Of a DNA stretch of 64,000 nt, positions 44,964 to 53,466 are shown piece after piece (the stretch's first letter is position 1; every line of letters starts with the position of its first letter). The DNA comes from Spirosoma fluviale (GTDB lineage Bacteria > Bacteroidota > Bacteroidia > Cytophagales > Spirosomataceae). The stretch is from assembly GCF_900230225.1 (NCBI RefSeq), contig NZ_OCNH01000003.1, positions 1-64,000 on the forward strand. Reading direction: 5' to 3'. Under the pieces are notes generated by a model. That model was not told the DNA's origin. It saw nothing but the letters and a program-made list of their open reading frames with translations, and made no database searches. The position numbers and the translations under genes are program-made.

Positions 44964-46133
44964 TTATTTATTATCCAACAACCCGCGTCCGCTTTTACGC
45001 AGTCGACCGGAAGCCAGCAGCTTCTCGGACAGGTTATCCAGAATTCCATTTACAAATTTACCGCTTTTAGGCGTACTGTACGCCTTTGCGAGTTCGATAT
45101 ATTCATTAATCGTTACTTTGACCGGAATGTTTGGGAAACTGAGCAACTCACAAACCGCCAGTTTCAAAATGATTTTGTCGATCATCGCCACCCGCTCAAC
45201 GTCCCAGTTTTTTAGCTGGTCGGCCAGGAGTTGTTCATAATCGGCGTCGTTTTCGATAGATTTTTCGAACAGCGTGTTCAGGAACAATTCGTCTTCTTCC
45301 CAGTCGTCGGTGAGCGGTTCGAGTTGCAGACCCGTTGCACTCTGGGCTGATTTCAACGTTCGGATGGCCAGGCCGCGAACGACTTCGCTGTTTTCTGCCC
45401 AGCTCAGGTCAATTTCGGATAGATGGTCGCGAATGACCTCATGCTTGAATACCAGACTACGGAGCACATGTTGTGCCAGCGCCTGATCTTCATCGGCGGT
45501 GTGGGTACGGGTTGAGCAGTAAGCCCGGTAGGTATCGTCGGTTTTAAGGGCTTCGCGCAGGGCTTTTCGAACAAATCCAAGGTCTTCCGTCCACGAAATA
45601 TTGTGCCGGACGGCTTCATTCTGGAGCGGCTGGTGCTGGGCCAGGGCCTTGATAACGGTGTTGTCGTAAAGCGTCGACTCGAAGGGAAAAGGCGTTTCGT
45701 CAACGTCGCGATACCGGCGTTCGCTGTCGATCTGGGCAACCTGACCGAGTTCAACGAGTAAGGTTAACACCAGCAGGTAATCGTCGTAGATGCCGTTTAC
45801 CTGTTTCAGCATCATGTGCGCGAGGTGCTGGCGATCTTTTCTCGTACGAATCTGGTAAAACACAAACCCATCGTTAGCGGCCTTGAGCACGTTACGAGGG
45901 GCATCGTCATCCTGAGCGGATTGATTGTTTTTGATGGCCTCTTCGAAGAGAAGAGCGGCCAGTTTCCGGTAGCCTTCCAGTTGTCGCTTATTCTGCGGCA
46001 ACATCGAGTTCAGGTCGGGTTGGAAGAGGTCATTGATGCCGTCGATGGCTAATTGTTCATTGGAAAATTCGGCCTGTCGAAGCGCATATATCGCCTGCAT
46101 GACCTTTATTCGGAGTAGTCGCCTGTTGAGCAT
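44964..46133 (-). CDS. nusB: Transcription antitermination factor NusB
   Basis: 389 residues, much longer than the about 140-residue E. coli protein. The N-terminal part (MLNRRLLRIKVMQAIYALRQ) and the long middle are Bacteroidota-type extension; the NusB fold is near the C-terminus (RVAMIDKIILKLAVCELLSF, NEYIELAKAYSTPKSGKFVN, GILDNLSEKLL). It binds boxA RNA with S10 in rRNA operon antitermination. It leads the YtxH/DUF1573/yajC series. Confidence 0.93.
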   Translation of the reverse strand: MLNRRLLRIKVMQAIYALRQAEFSNEQLAIDGINDLFQPDLNSMLPQNKRQLEGYRKLAALLFEEAIKNNQSAQDDDAPRNVLKAANDGFVFYQIRTRKDRQHLAHMMLKQVNGIYDDYLLVLTLLVELGQVAQIDSERRYRDVDETPFPFESTLYDNTVIKALAQHQPLQNEAVRHNISWTEDLGFVRKALREALKTDDTYRAYCSTRTHTADEDQALAQHVLRSLVFKHEVIRDHLSEIDLSWAENSEVVRGLAIRTLKSAQSATGLQLEPLTDDWEEDELFLNTLFEKSIENDADYEQLLADQLKNWDVERVAMIDKIILKLAVCELLSFPNIPVKVTINEYIELAKAYSTPKSGKFVNGILDNLSEKLLASGRLRKSGRGLLDNK

Positions 46134-46231
46134 CCCGCCTTAGTCTATTTGCTACCAGTATGAAAAAGAACTGCTTAAATCGGGTGCAAAAGTAGGGGTT
46201 TTTGGGGAGAAAGACAAATTGGTGTGAGTAT

Positions 46232-46356
46232 TAGGAGTTAGGAGTTGGGAGTTGGGAGTGAGAAGCGAGAAATGAGAAGCGAGGAGTTAAGAGGGCTGAC
46301 GCATGTTTATACTGCCGGATGGCTCCTCACTCCTCGCTCCTCGCTCCTAACTCCTA
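46232..46356. repeat. GGAGTTAG-type palindromic repeat, copy 1
   Basis: Arms TAGGAGTTAGGAG (46232-46244) and CTCCTAACTCCTA (46344-46356) are exact complements; between them GAGAAGCGAG-like units pair with CTCGCTCCT units. A core from 46281 to 46338 (with GCATGTTTATACTGCCGGAT) is about 90% identical, in the same orientation, to 62491-62547. It lies between divergent nusB and ABC-transporter genes. Confidence 0.85.
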
Positions 46357-46425
46357 CTACTAGCACTTTCCCTGCAACTTTTCCCCGTGCCGGGCGGTTA
46401 CGAACTAAACGCTGCCGGTTGAATT

Positions 46426-48207
46426 GTGAAAGCTCTTTCCTATCTAAATAAATACCTCCTAAAGTATAAATGGTACCTGATTTTGGGGACGGTGTTCACC
46501 ATCATCTCCAACCTGTTCGGTATTTTTCCGGCGCAGCTGGTGCGCTATGCCCTGGATCTGGTGCGCGAAACGCTGGATATCTATTACCTCTACGATAAAT
46601 CTCCGCTTCAGTCGTCGCTCTATGAGGTATTTACATTCAGCATTCTGCTGTTTGGTATACTCACGCTGGTCATGGCTTTGCTAAAAGGGTTTTTCCTGTT
46701 CCTGGTTCGGCAAACGCTTATTGTGATGTCGCGCCATGTGGAATATGACCTGAAAAACGAGATTTATAACCACTACCAGACGTTGCCCCTGAGCTTCTAC
46801 CGGCAACACAACACCGGCGATTTGATGGCCCGGATTTCGGAAGATGTGAGCAAAGTGCGGATGTACGTCGGTCCCAGCATTATGTACGGGCTGAACCTGA
46901 TCGTGCTGTTCATTCTGGTGATTACCTACATGGTAAGCATTAACGCCCGGTTGTCGCTGTATGTGCTACTGCCGCTGCCCGTGCTGTCGGTGGCGATTTA
47001 TATTGTTAATAACATCATCATTCGTCGGTCAGAAGAAATTCAGCGGTCGTTGTCGCGGCTGTCTACTTATGTACAGGAAGCTTTTTCCGGGATTCGCGTC
47101 CTTAAAGCCTTTGTGCAGGAGAATAATTCGGCTGCAAAATTCGAGCTTGAGAGCGATGAATATCGCAACAAATCGTTGAGCCTGACGCGGGTCGATTCCC
47201 TGTTTTTTCCCATCGTGGCCATTCTGGTTGGGTTGAGTAACGTGCTGGTGATTTTCGTTGGTGGTCAGGAAATCCTCGCCGGTCGACTCACGCCGGGCAA
47301 CATCACCGAGTTCATCCTGTACGTGAACATGCTTACCTGGCCGGTTATGGCCCTGGGCTGGACAACGAGCCAGACGCAGCGGGCAGCCGCATCGCAGGAG
47401 CGTATCAACGAATTCCTGAACATCAAAACCGACATTGTGTCGCAGAAGAATATTCAGCATACCATCAACGGCGAAATCGAGTTTAAAAACGTGCGTTTCG
47501 TGTACCCTGACTCGGGCATCACGGCCATCAAGAACTTCTCGATGCATGTCCGGGCGGGCGAAACGGTGGCTATTCTGGGCACGACCGGTTCCGGCAAAAG
47601 TACGCTGGCGAACTTGCTAACGCGCATGTATGACGTAAGTTCGGGTGAGATTCGGGTCGATGGTATCCCGATCAAAGACTACAACCTGACCTCGCTGCGG
47701 GAGCAGATGGGCTACGTGCCGCAGGATGTTTTCCTGTTCTCCGAAACGATCAGCAACAATGTTCGCTTCGGTAAGCCCGATCTGCCACAGGAGCGCGTGG
47801 AGCAGGCCATCCGCGATGCCGATCTGTACCAGAATGTACTGGAGTTTCCGGAGCAGTTCGATACACGCGTTGGTGAGCGGGGGGTTACCCTGTCGGGTGG
47901 GCAGAAACAGCGGTTGAGTATTGCCCGCGCCATTGCCCGTAATCCTAAAATTCTGATTCTGGACGACTGCCTTTCGGCGGTGGATACCAACACGGAGAAC
48001 ATCATCCTGAATAATCTCCAGCGCATCATGGCCGACCGGACATCGGTCGTGATTTCGCACCGCGTTTCATCTGCGAAACTAGCCGACTTCATCATCATGC
48101 TGGACGACGGCGACATTATCGAGCAGGGCACCCACGACGACCTGCTGGCAAAGAACGGAGCTTACCGCGAACTGTATGAAAAACAGTTGCAAACGGAAGA
48201 AGCGTAA
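46426..48207 (+). CDS. ABC exporter, fused permease and ATPase (MsbA-like)
   Basis: 593 residues with a GTG start (46426-46428). The N-terminal half has six membrane helices (WYLILGTVFTIISNLFGIFP, IMYGLNLIVLFILVITYMVS, FFPIVAILVGLSNVLVIFVG). The C-terminal ATPase carries Walker A (LGTTGSGKSTLANLL), the Q-loop (YVPQDVFLF), signature (VTLSGGQKQRLSIA), Walker B (ILILDDCLSAVD) and the H-loop (VVISHRVSS). It likely exports a lipid or drug; substrate unknown. A strong terminator follows. Confidence 0.93.
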   Translation: MKALSYLNKYLLKYKWYLILGTVFTIISNLFGIFPAQLVRYALDLVRETLDIYYLYDKSPLQSSLYEVFTFSILLFGILTLVMALLKGFFLFLVRQTLIVMSRHVEYDLKNEIYNHYQTLPLSFYRQHNTGDLMARISEDVSKVRMYVGPSIMYGLNLIVLFILVITYMVSINARLSLYVLLPLPVLSVAIYIVNNIIIRRSEEIQRSLSRLSTYVQEAFSGIRVLKAFVQENNSAAKFELESDEYRNKSLSLTRVDSLFFPIVAILVGLSNVLVIFVGGQEILAGRLTPGNITEFILYVNMLTWPVMALGWTTSQTQRAAASQERINEFLNIKTDIVSQKNIQHTINGEIEFKNVRFVYPDSGITAIKNFSMHVRAGETVAILGTTGSGKSTLANLLTRMYDVSSGEIRVDGIPIKDYNLTSLREQMGYVPQDVFLFSETISNNVRFGKPDLPQERVEQAIRDADLYQNVLEFPEQFDTRVGERGVTLSGGQKQRLSIARAIARNPKILILDDCLSAVDTNTENIILNNLQRIMADRTSVVISHRVSSAKLADFIIMLDDGDIIEQGTHDDLLAKNGAYRELYEKQLQTEEA

Positions 48208-48237
48208 AGATTTAAAGATTTCGATATACAATTCAGG

Positions 48238-48273
48238 AAAGGGCGGAGGTCGTTAGAATCTCCGCCCTTTTTT
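48238..48273 (+). terminator. Rho-independent terminator of the ABC exporter
   Basis: AAAGGGCGGAG (48238-48248) pairs with CTCCGCCCTTT (48260-48270), followed by a thymidine run. It lies 31 bp after the stop codon. The stem is symmetric enough to serve the opposite strand gene too. Confidence 0.9.
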
Positions 48274-48308
48274 CGTTTTTTAACAGGCTGTGTTCAACAA
48301 CAAATTCA

Positions 48309-48869
48309 CTATTTAATTCGGAAGTTGACGCCTATGCTTCCCTGCCATCCGCTGTTATAGGGGGACAAATAGGCTTTCTGGAACTGGGTGCCTTCTACCA
48401 TTGCTTCGATGGACCAGCGATTCCCCACCCGATAATGGGCACCTAGACCCGCATTGACCTGCCAGGCCGTTCCCTTAAACCCGGATAGCGTTTGATACGG
48501 GTTCGTTGGTTCCCTCCGACCGTAGGAACGCTGGCCATAGTTTGCCCCCACCTGACCAAACATAGCAAAACGGGTGCTGCGTAAAAAGTAATAACGCGTT
48601 GACAAACCACCCCCAAAATACCTGAAATGCGGCCCAATGTTCACGTAGCGACCTTCGGCCGCAACAGACCAGCCATCTTTCAGAAAGTACTGGATACGGG
48701 GTGTTGTATGGGCCACAGTACCCGGCCCACTCCCATAGCCGCCACCCGCATTGACGCCTACCATGATATGCCCCTGACCCAGCAAATCCTGCTGGTGCGC
48801 ATCTGGCGATGATTGGGCAAATCCATAAACAGGCAGAAAGAGAGCCATTAATAATACATAACGTTTCAT
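48309..48869 (-). CDS. Small outer-membrane beta-barrel protein
   Basis: 186 residues. Signal peptide (VLLMALFLPVYGFAQ), then regularly spaced aromatic-ending strands (WSVAAEGRYVNIGPHFRYFG, RYYFLRSTRFAMFGQVGANY, SIGVNFRIK at the very end). The terminal strand with an aromatic near the end supports an outer-membrane barrel of the OmpX/OmpA-like porin family. Function unknown. It is convergent with the ABC exporter. Confidence 0.8.
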   Translation of the reverse strand: MKRYVLLMALFLPVYGFAQSSPDAHQQDLLGQGHIMVGVNAGGGYGSGPGTVAHTTPRIQYFLKDGWSVAAEGRYVNIGPHFRYFGGGLSTRYYFLRSTRFAMFGQVGANYGQRSYGRREPTNPYQTLSGFKGTAWQVNAGLGAHYRVGNRWSIEAMVEGTQFQKAYLSPYNSGWQGSIGVNFRIK

Positions 48870-49135
48870 TGTATGGTCATAAATTAGTTTACCCGAAGAT
48901 GCCGTAATTAATGACCGCGTTGTAAGTCGTTAAATTCTTTTAACATAAAAAGTTATCAGCTGTAGCGTGGCTGATAATCGACTGACCGGAAGCCGCCACG
49001 GAATCAGTTGAGTACACGCAAAATGTGCCTATAGAGTCGTAAACCGACGTTCAGCAGAAGGCGGAAAATCCCGGACATATTCCTTACAATAGAACAGGAC
49101 AATCGGGCAGGGAACAGCGTCATAAAAGTGCTCAC

Positions 49136-49579
49136 CTACGCTTCTTCCAGCACTTTCGTATCAATTTTTGTCATGTTGAGCATAGCCTGCATGGTGCGTT
49201 TTGATTTTTCGGGGTCTTTGTCGCCCAATAACCGACCCAACGACGCGGGGATGATTTGCCACGAAACGCCGAATTTATCCTTTAGCCAGCCACACTGGCC
49301 GGGCTCACCCCCTTCGCAGAGTTTTTCCCAGTACATGTCTACCTCTTCCTGTGTATCGCAGTGAACGAAGAGCGAAGTGCCCGAAGAGAATGTAAAGGAC
49401 GGCCCGCCGTTCATGGCTATAAACTCCTGCCCATCCAGCTCAAAGCTAACCGACATAACGGTGTCTGAAGGCAAGCGCCGAATTCGAGTTACTTTCGAGT
49501 TTTTGAAAATGGACGTATAGAGCACTGCGGCTTCTTCGGCCTGGTCGTTAAACGTCAGGAAGGTGGTGATTTTCTGCAT
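49136..49579 (-). CDS. VOC family protein (PhnB-like)
   Basis: 147 residues. One vicinal-oxygen-chelate module: MQKITTFLTFNDQAEEAAVL at the start, SVSFELDGQEFIAMNGGPSF in the middle, and WLKDKFGVSWQIIPASLGRL late. PhnB-like proteins of this length are often annotated as 3-demethylubiquinone methyltransferase-like, but no methyltransferase motif is present. The substrate is unknown. Confidence 0.88.
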   Translation of the reverse strand: MQKITTFLTFNDQAEEAAVLYTSIFKNSKVTRIRRLPSDTVMSVSFELDGQEFIAMNGGPSFTFSSGTSLFVHCDTQEEVDMYWEKLCEGGEPGQCGWLKDKFGVSWQIIPASLGRLLGDKDPEKSKRTMQAMLNMTKIDTKVLEEA

Positions 49580-49691
49580 GTTGTTTACGGGTTATGTTCA
49601 GACAAATGTAGGGTATGCGCTTCTCGCAAAGACAGGGTGAAACCGACAAATAGTGGGTGTATTGCGACTATGTAGTACCGAACGGTTGGCA

Positions 49692-51197
49692 CTACAAAAC
49701 AGTCGCCAGTGGATACACGGCATCGTCGTTTACTAAACCATTCGGCCCGTGCGACTGGTAGTACGTGATCGACGCAACGCCCGCATCGGTGAGCGCCTGT
49801 AGACTTTGGCGAGTCCAGTCGGCCCCGAAGCTGGTTGTCTGGCGCGGGTCGGGGGGCTGGTTCAGGCGTTCGGTGGCGGCTCCGGCGCGGGTGGTGAAGC
49901 GCGACCGCAACGTTACCGGCGAAATATGAATGGGTTTACCTACGCTCAGGTTGCGGGCTGATGAAACAGTTTCCACCTGTCCGGCAATGTTTTCAAGTAA
50001 GGTCAGATCATCAAACGCATGAACTTGCGGATTAACTGAGTAAGCCACGAAATCAACCAGCGAAAAGTCGAACGGATTCCGGTTCAGTTCGGCGAAATTA
50101 TCGTCGGTTCCACCCCCCACCAGGACGTCAGGCCAGTTGGTGCGCAAGACCGGGACAAGCGCCTGTAAGAGTTCCGTTGAGGTGGTTAACGTCGCGGCAT
50201 TGTACACGATAATCGAATGAACGGCTGCGTTTTCTGTCTTCAATAGTTGCTGTAAAAGGCTTAGTTCATTCGCGGATTCGTCGCCGAAAAATACGGCCAG
50301 TTCCAGCGGAACCGTCAGCAACGTTGCATCCGCAATGGCGTTGATCAGCCGGGTTTGCCAGTCAGGCAGACTAAAGAAAATGTCGGCCCGCAGGTGCGAG
50401 AGGTTGAGTTTTTTCAACAAAGCCGCTTCGGTAGCCGTCAACGGTGGGCCGTCGGTGCGCTGTCCGACCCCAACCTGCGGTCTGGTTGAAGTGGAGTTGT
50501 CCGACCGTGGAGTTACCTCAATGGGCGCCATTTCGGCCGGGATTTCCCGTTTCGATTGACTGAATACAATACGGTGGCTGAACACGTCACCGGTCTGTAC
50601 CGTCACCGGGAAAGGTCTGGAAAGGGGAGTCGAATAGGTTTTGAAGGAGGCATCGGTCCAGTTGCGCTGGTCTTCCGTTTCGAACACATCGCCCGAAAAA
50701 TCAAGTTGCCAGGTACCGCCGGAAGCGGGTCGCCAGCGCAGGGTCTGGATATTTAGAAATGGTTGATGCGGGCTAATGTAGGTTGGGAAATGGGCGTTTG
50801 TGTACTGTCCGTCCGGGGCAATCAACTCAGCGGGTTGCCCCGAAACGCCCTCAATTGGATGCAGCACACATAGCCCAACCCGGTTTTTTCGGAAGGTGTT
50901 TAGGGCGTTGCCCGACCAATCGACTGTAATTGTCCCGTCAGCTTCGCCCTCGATGGTAACTTTGCCCGTCATTTGAATGCCGAGGTCGTTTGTTTGCCAG
51001 TCGTACTGAATATGAAAGGAATCGTTTGTTTGCCCGATCACTTCGTTAGTGAACGTAAGTGCGGCCGTAAGCCAATTATGATCGCGAATGGCGAAGTAGA
51101 TCATTCGGACAAGTTCCGTTTCGTCGAGCGAAATGTAGCGCAGAAATCCGTTTTCGTAACGAACGTTAACAGGACCAGCGTGTAAGATATGAGACAT
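49692..51197 (-). CDS. D-apionate lactonase-like protein (tentative)
   Basis: 501 residues from MSHILHAGPVNVRYENGFLR; an open frame upstream is excluded because it would enter the divergent promoter. The NGFLRYISLDETELVRMIYF start and FAIRDHNWLTAALTF match, from memory, the N-terminus of D-apionate lactonases (ApnL); a TIM-barrel-like C-terminal half is suggested by the VPLELAVFFGD and DFSLVDFVAYSVNPQVHAFD stretches. No signal peptide, so cytoplasmic. Its divergent neighbour is a GH140-type apiosidase, which supports a role in apiose use. Not verified by search. Confidence 0.55.
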   Translation of the reverse strand: MSHILHAGPVNVRYENGFLRYISLDETELVRMIYFAIRDHNWLTAALTFTNEVIGQTNDSFHIQYDWQTNDLGIQMTGKVTIEGEADGTITVDWSGNALNTFRKNRVGLCVLHPIEGVSGQPAELIAPDGQYTNAHFPTYISPHQPFLNIQTLRWRPASGGTWQLDFSGDVFETEDQRNWTDASFKTYSTPLSRPFPVTVQTGDVFSHRIVFSQSKREIPAEMAPIEVTPRSDNSTSTRPQVGVGQRTDGPPLTATEAALLKKLNLSHLRADIFFSLPDWQTRLINAIADATLLTVPLELAVFFGDESANELSLLQQLLKTENAAVHSIIVYNAATLTTSTELLQALVPVLRTNWPDVLVGGGTDDNFAELNRNPFDFSLVDFVAYSVNPQVHAFDDLTLLENIAGQVETVSSARNLSVGKPIHISPVTLRSRFTTRAGAATERLNQPPDPRQTTSFGADWTRQSLQALTDAGVASITYYQSHGPNGLVNDDAVYPLATVL

Positions 51198-51314
51198 AGA
51201 GGAGTAGATTTGTCGTTTTCGGAGATAAGGCAGGCGGTTTATTAACAGGTAAAAGTAGACCATCCGACACTTTAGTTTACCTACCAATGTGTTTATAAGG
51301 TAATACCTAAACCA

Positions 51315-52703
51315 ATGAAAAACACCTTCCTGCTACTCTTACTCATTTTTACTCAAACGCTGGTACTGGCGCAGCAGCCGTTCTCGGGCGGACGCCTGAA
51401 AGTGTCCGACAATAAACGGTACCTGGTTCATCAGGATGGCAGCCCGTTTTTCTGGCTAGGCGATACGGCCTGGGAACTCTTCCACCGCCTGAACCGCGAA
51501 GAAGCCGACCAGTACCTCAAACGCCGGGCCGAACAGGGTTTCACGGTTGTACAAGCGGTAGCGCTGGCCGAGTTCGACGGCCTCAAAGAGCCGAATCCCT
51601 ATGGCGAAGTACCACTCGTGGATAATGACCCAACCAAACCCAACGAAGCCTATTTCAAACACGTCGATTTCATTATCGACAAAGCGGCTCAGTACGGAAT
51701 TGTCGTTGCCTTTTTGCCTACTTGGGGGGATAAAGTTTTTAAAAGTTCGTGGGGGCAGGGACCGGAAATTTTTAACCCGGCCAACGCAAAGGTCTATGGG
51801 CGTTATCTGGGCAATCGCTACAAAAACCGCGAAAACATCGTTTGGGTACTCGGGGGCGACCGCCAGCCCCGCGACGGATCGTCGGATGTAGAGCTATGGC
51901 GAGCTATGGCCACCGGTATCCAGGAGGCCGTTGGCGGGGCCGATAAAGCTCTGATGACCTACCACCCGCAGCCCAATGGTCTCGACGGGGGCGCATCGAA
52001 GTGGTTTAAGAATGATGCGTGGTTCGATTTCAACATGCACCAGAACGGCCACTGCCGTAACAACAGCCCATATGACAACATCACGGTGTCGTATAACAAC
52101 CAGCCCGTGAAGCCGACGATGGATGCCGAACCGATTTACGAAGACCATCCGGTTTGTTTTAACGCGAAAGACCTGGGTACCTCCAACGCCTATGATGTGC
52201 GGCTGTATGCTTATCTGGATCTCTTTGCTGGTGCCCACGGACATACCTATGGCTGCCACGACATCTGGCAGATGTACAGTGCCAAACGACCCGCCGTGAA
52301 CAACCCGCATATTTTCTGGCAGGAAGCCCTCGACCTTCCCGGAGCGAACCAGATGAAACACGTTCGGCGGTTGATGACCGCCCGCCCGCTGCTGGCCCGC
52401 ATACCCGATCAGTCGCTAATCGTTGAAAACAACCTCGGCCCCGCCGAACGGATTCAGGCTACGCGGGGTGCCGATTATGCCTTTGTGTATTCGGCCGCTG
52501 GAAAGCCGTTTACGGTCAATCCGGGGAAAATTTCGGGCAAAAGTATTACCGCAACCTGGTTCGATCCGCGTTCGGGAAAAACGCAGTCGGCGGGCTCGTT
52601 CGACAACCAGAAGCCCATGCAGTTTAAACCACCCACGCAGGGTTACGGGCAGGATTGGATACTGGTGCTGGACGACGCGACTAAAAACTATGCGGCTTTG
52701 TAA
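51315..52703 (+). CDS. Secreted apiosidase-like hydrolase (GH140-type, DUF4038)
   Basis: 462 residues with a signal peptide (FLLLLLIFTQTLVLAQ). The catalytic domain shows PFFWLGDTAWELFHRLNREE, EQGFTVVQAVALAEFDGLKE and NIVWVLGGDRQPRDGSS, the pattern of the DUF4038 family, whose GH140 members remove apiose from rhamnogalacturonan-II side chains. The last about 90 residues form the usual C-terminal beta domain (YAFVYSAAGKPFTVNPGKIS). Product would feed the apionate pathway suggested by the divergent gene. Confidence 0.8.
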   Translation: MKNTFLLLLLIFTQTLVLAQQPFSGGRLKVSDNKRYLVHQDGSPFFWLGDTAWELFHRLNREEADQYLKRRAEQGFTVVQAVALAEFDGLKEPNPYGEVPLVDNDPTKPNEAYFKHVDFIIDKAAQYGIVVAFLPTWGDKVFKSSWGQGPEIFNPANAKVYGRYLGNRYKNRENIVWVLGGDRQPRDGSSDVELWRAMATGIQEAVGGADKALMTYHPQPNGLDGGASKWFKNDAWFDFNMHQNGHCRNNSPYDNITVSYNNQPVKPTMDAEPIYEDHPVCFNAKDLGTSNAYDVRLYAYLDLFAGAHGHTYGCHDIWQMYSAKRPAVNNPHIFWQEALDLPGANQMKHVRRLMTARPLLARIPDQSLIVENNLGPAERIQATRGADYAFVYSAAGKPFTVNPGKISGKSITATWFDPRSGKTQSAGSFDNQKPMQFKPPTQGYGQDWILVLDDATKNYAAL

Positions 52704-52724
52704 CGCTCATTCAATTATCGAATC

Positions 52725-53378
52725 ATGAAATCACTCTGTCAAATCTGTTTCGTACTTAGTATAACTGGCTATGCCTTTATGGGGCTACCCACTTTTGCTC
52801 AATCGCCGGAAAAAGCGGTGTCTTTATTTGACGGCAAAACCCTGAAGGGCTGGAAGACGGTCGATCCGGCCCACCAAAAACTATGGTCCGTAGCCGACAG
52901 CATGATCATGAGCGGTGACGGCATCCATAAAATACCGGAAAATACTTACTTACATACGCTAAAAGAGTACGGCGATTTTGAATTTCGCTGCCTGTTTCGC
53001 TTGCACGGCGATCCGAAAACGGGCATGATCAACAGCGGCATTCAGTACCGATCTGTGCTGGAAGGTGGCAAAATAGTGGGGTATCAGGCCGACATTGGCA
53101 ACGGTTTTTGGGGTGATTTGTACGACGAGCACCGCCGGGAAAAACTCGTGAGTGGCGATCTGCGAACGCTCAGACATCTCCTGAAAGAAGACGGCTGGAA
53201 CAGCTACATCATCCGCTGCAAAGGCAACCGTCATGAACTCTACATCAACGGCGTTAAAACCTGCGACTACATCGAGAAGGACAGCAAAATCCCGAATAAA
53301 GGCGTCATCGCCGTGCAGATTCACAGCGGGGGAGTGGCGCAGGTCGAGTTTCGGGATTTAGTAATTGTGGAGTTGTGA
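52725..53378 (+). CDS. Secreted DUF1080 protein (3-keto-disaccharide hydrolase type)
   Basis: 217 residues. Signal peptide (SITGYAFMGLPTFAQ), then the DUF1080 lectin-like fold: VSLFDGKTLKGWKTVDPAHQ, EYGDFEFRCLFRLHGDPKTG and GVIAVQIHSGGVAQVEFRDL. Some DUF1080 proteins hydrolyse 3-keto sugars. It begins 21 bp after the apiosidase-like stop, so they are probably co-transcribed. Confidence 0.87.
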   Translation: MKSLCQICFVLSITGYAFMGLPTFAQSPEKAVSLFDGKTLKGWKTVDPAHQKLWSVADSMIMSGDGIHKIPENTYLHTLKEYGDFEFRCLFRLHGDPKTGMINSGIQYRSVLEGGKIVGYQADIGNGFWGDLYDEHRREKLVSGDLRTLRHLLKEDGWNSYIIRCKGNRHELYINGVKTCDYIEKDSKIPNKGVIAVQIHSGGVAQVEFRDLVIVEL

Positions 53379-53466
53379 AGATACCACCCCTAATCAGTAG
53401 GAAATTCAATTCATCTAGTTTCATAGATAAACGTATTTACATTCACCGGCTTACGACTTATTTCCA

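Noticed and set aside
46501..48207. Lipid A flippase MsbA proper
   Set aside because: Domain layout fits, but specificity cannot be told from sequence; it is named only as an MsbA-like exporter.
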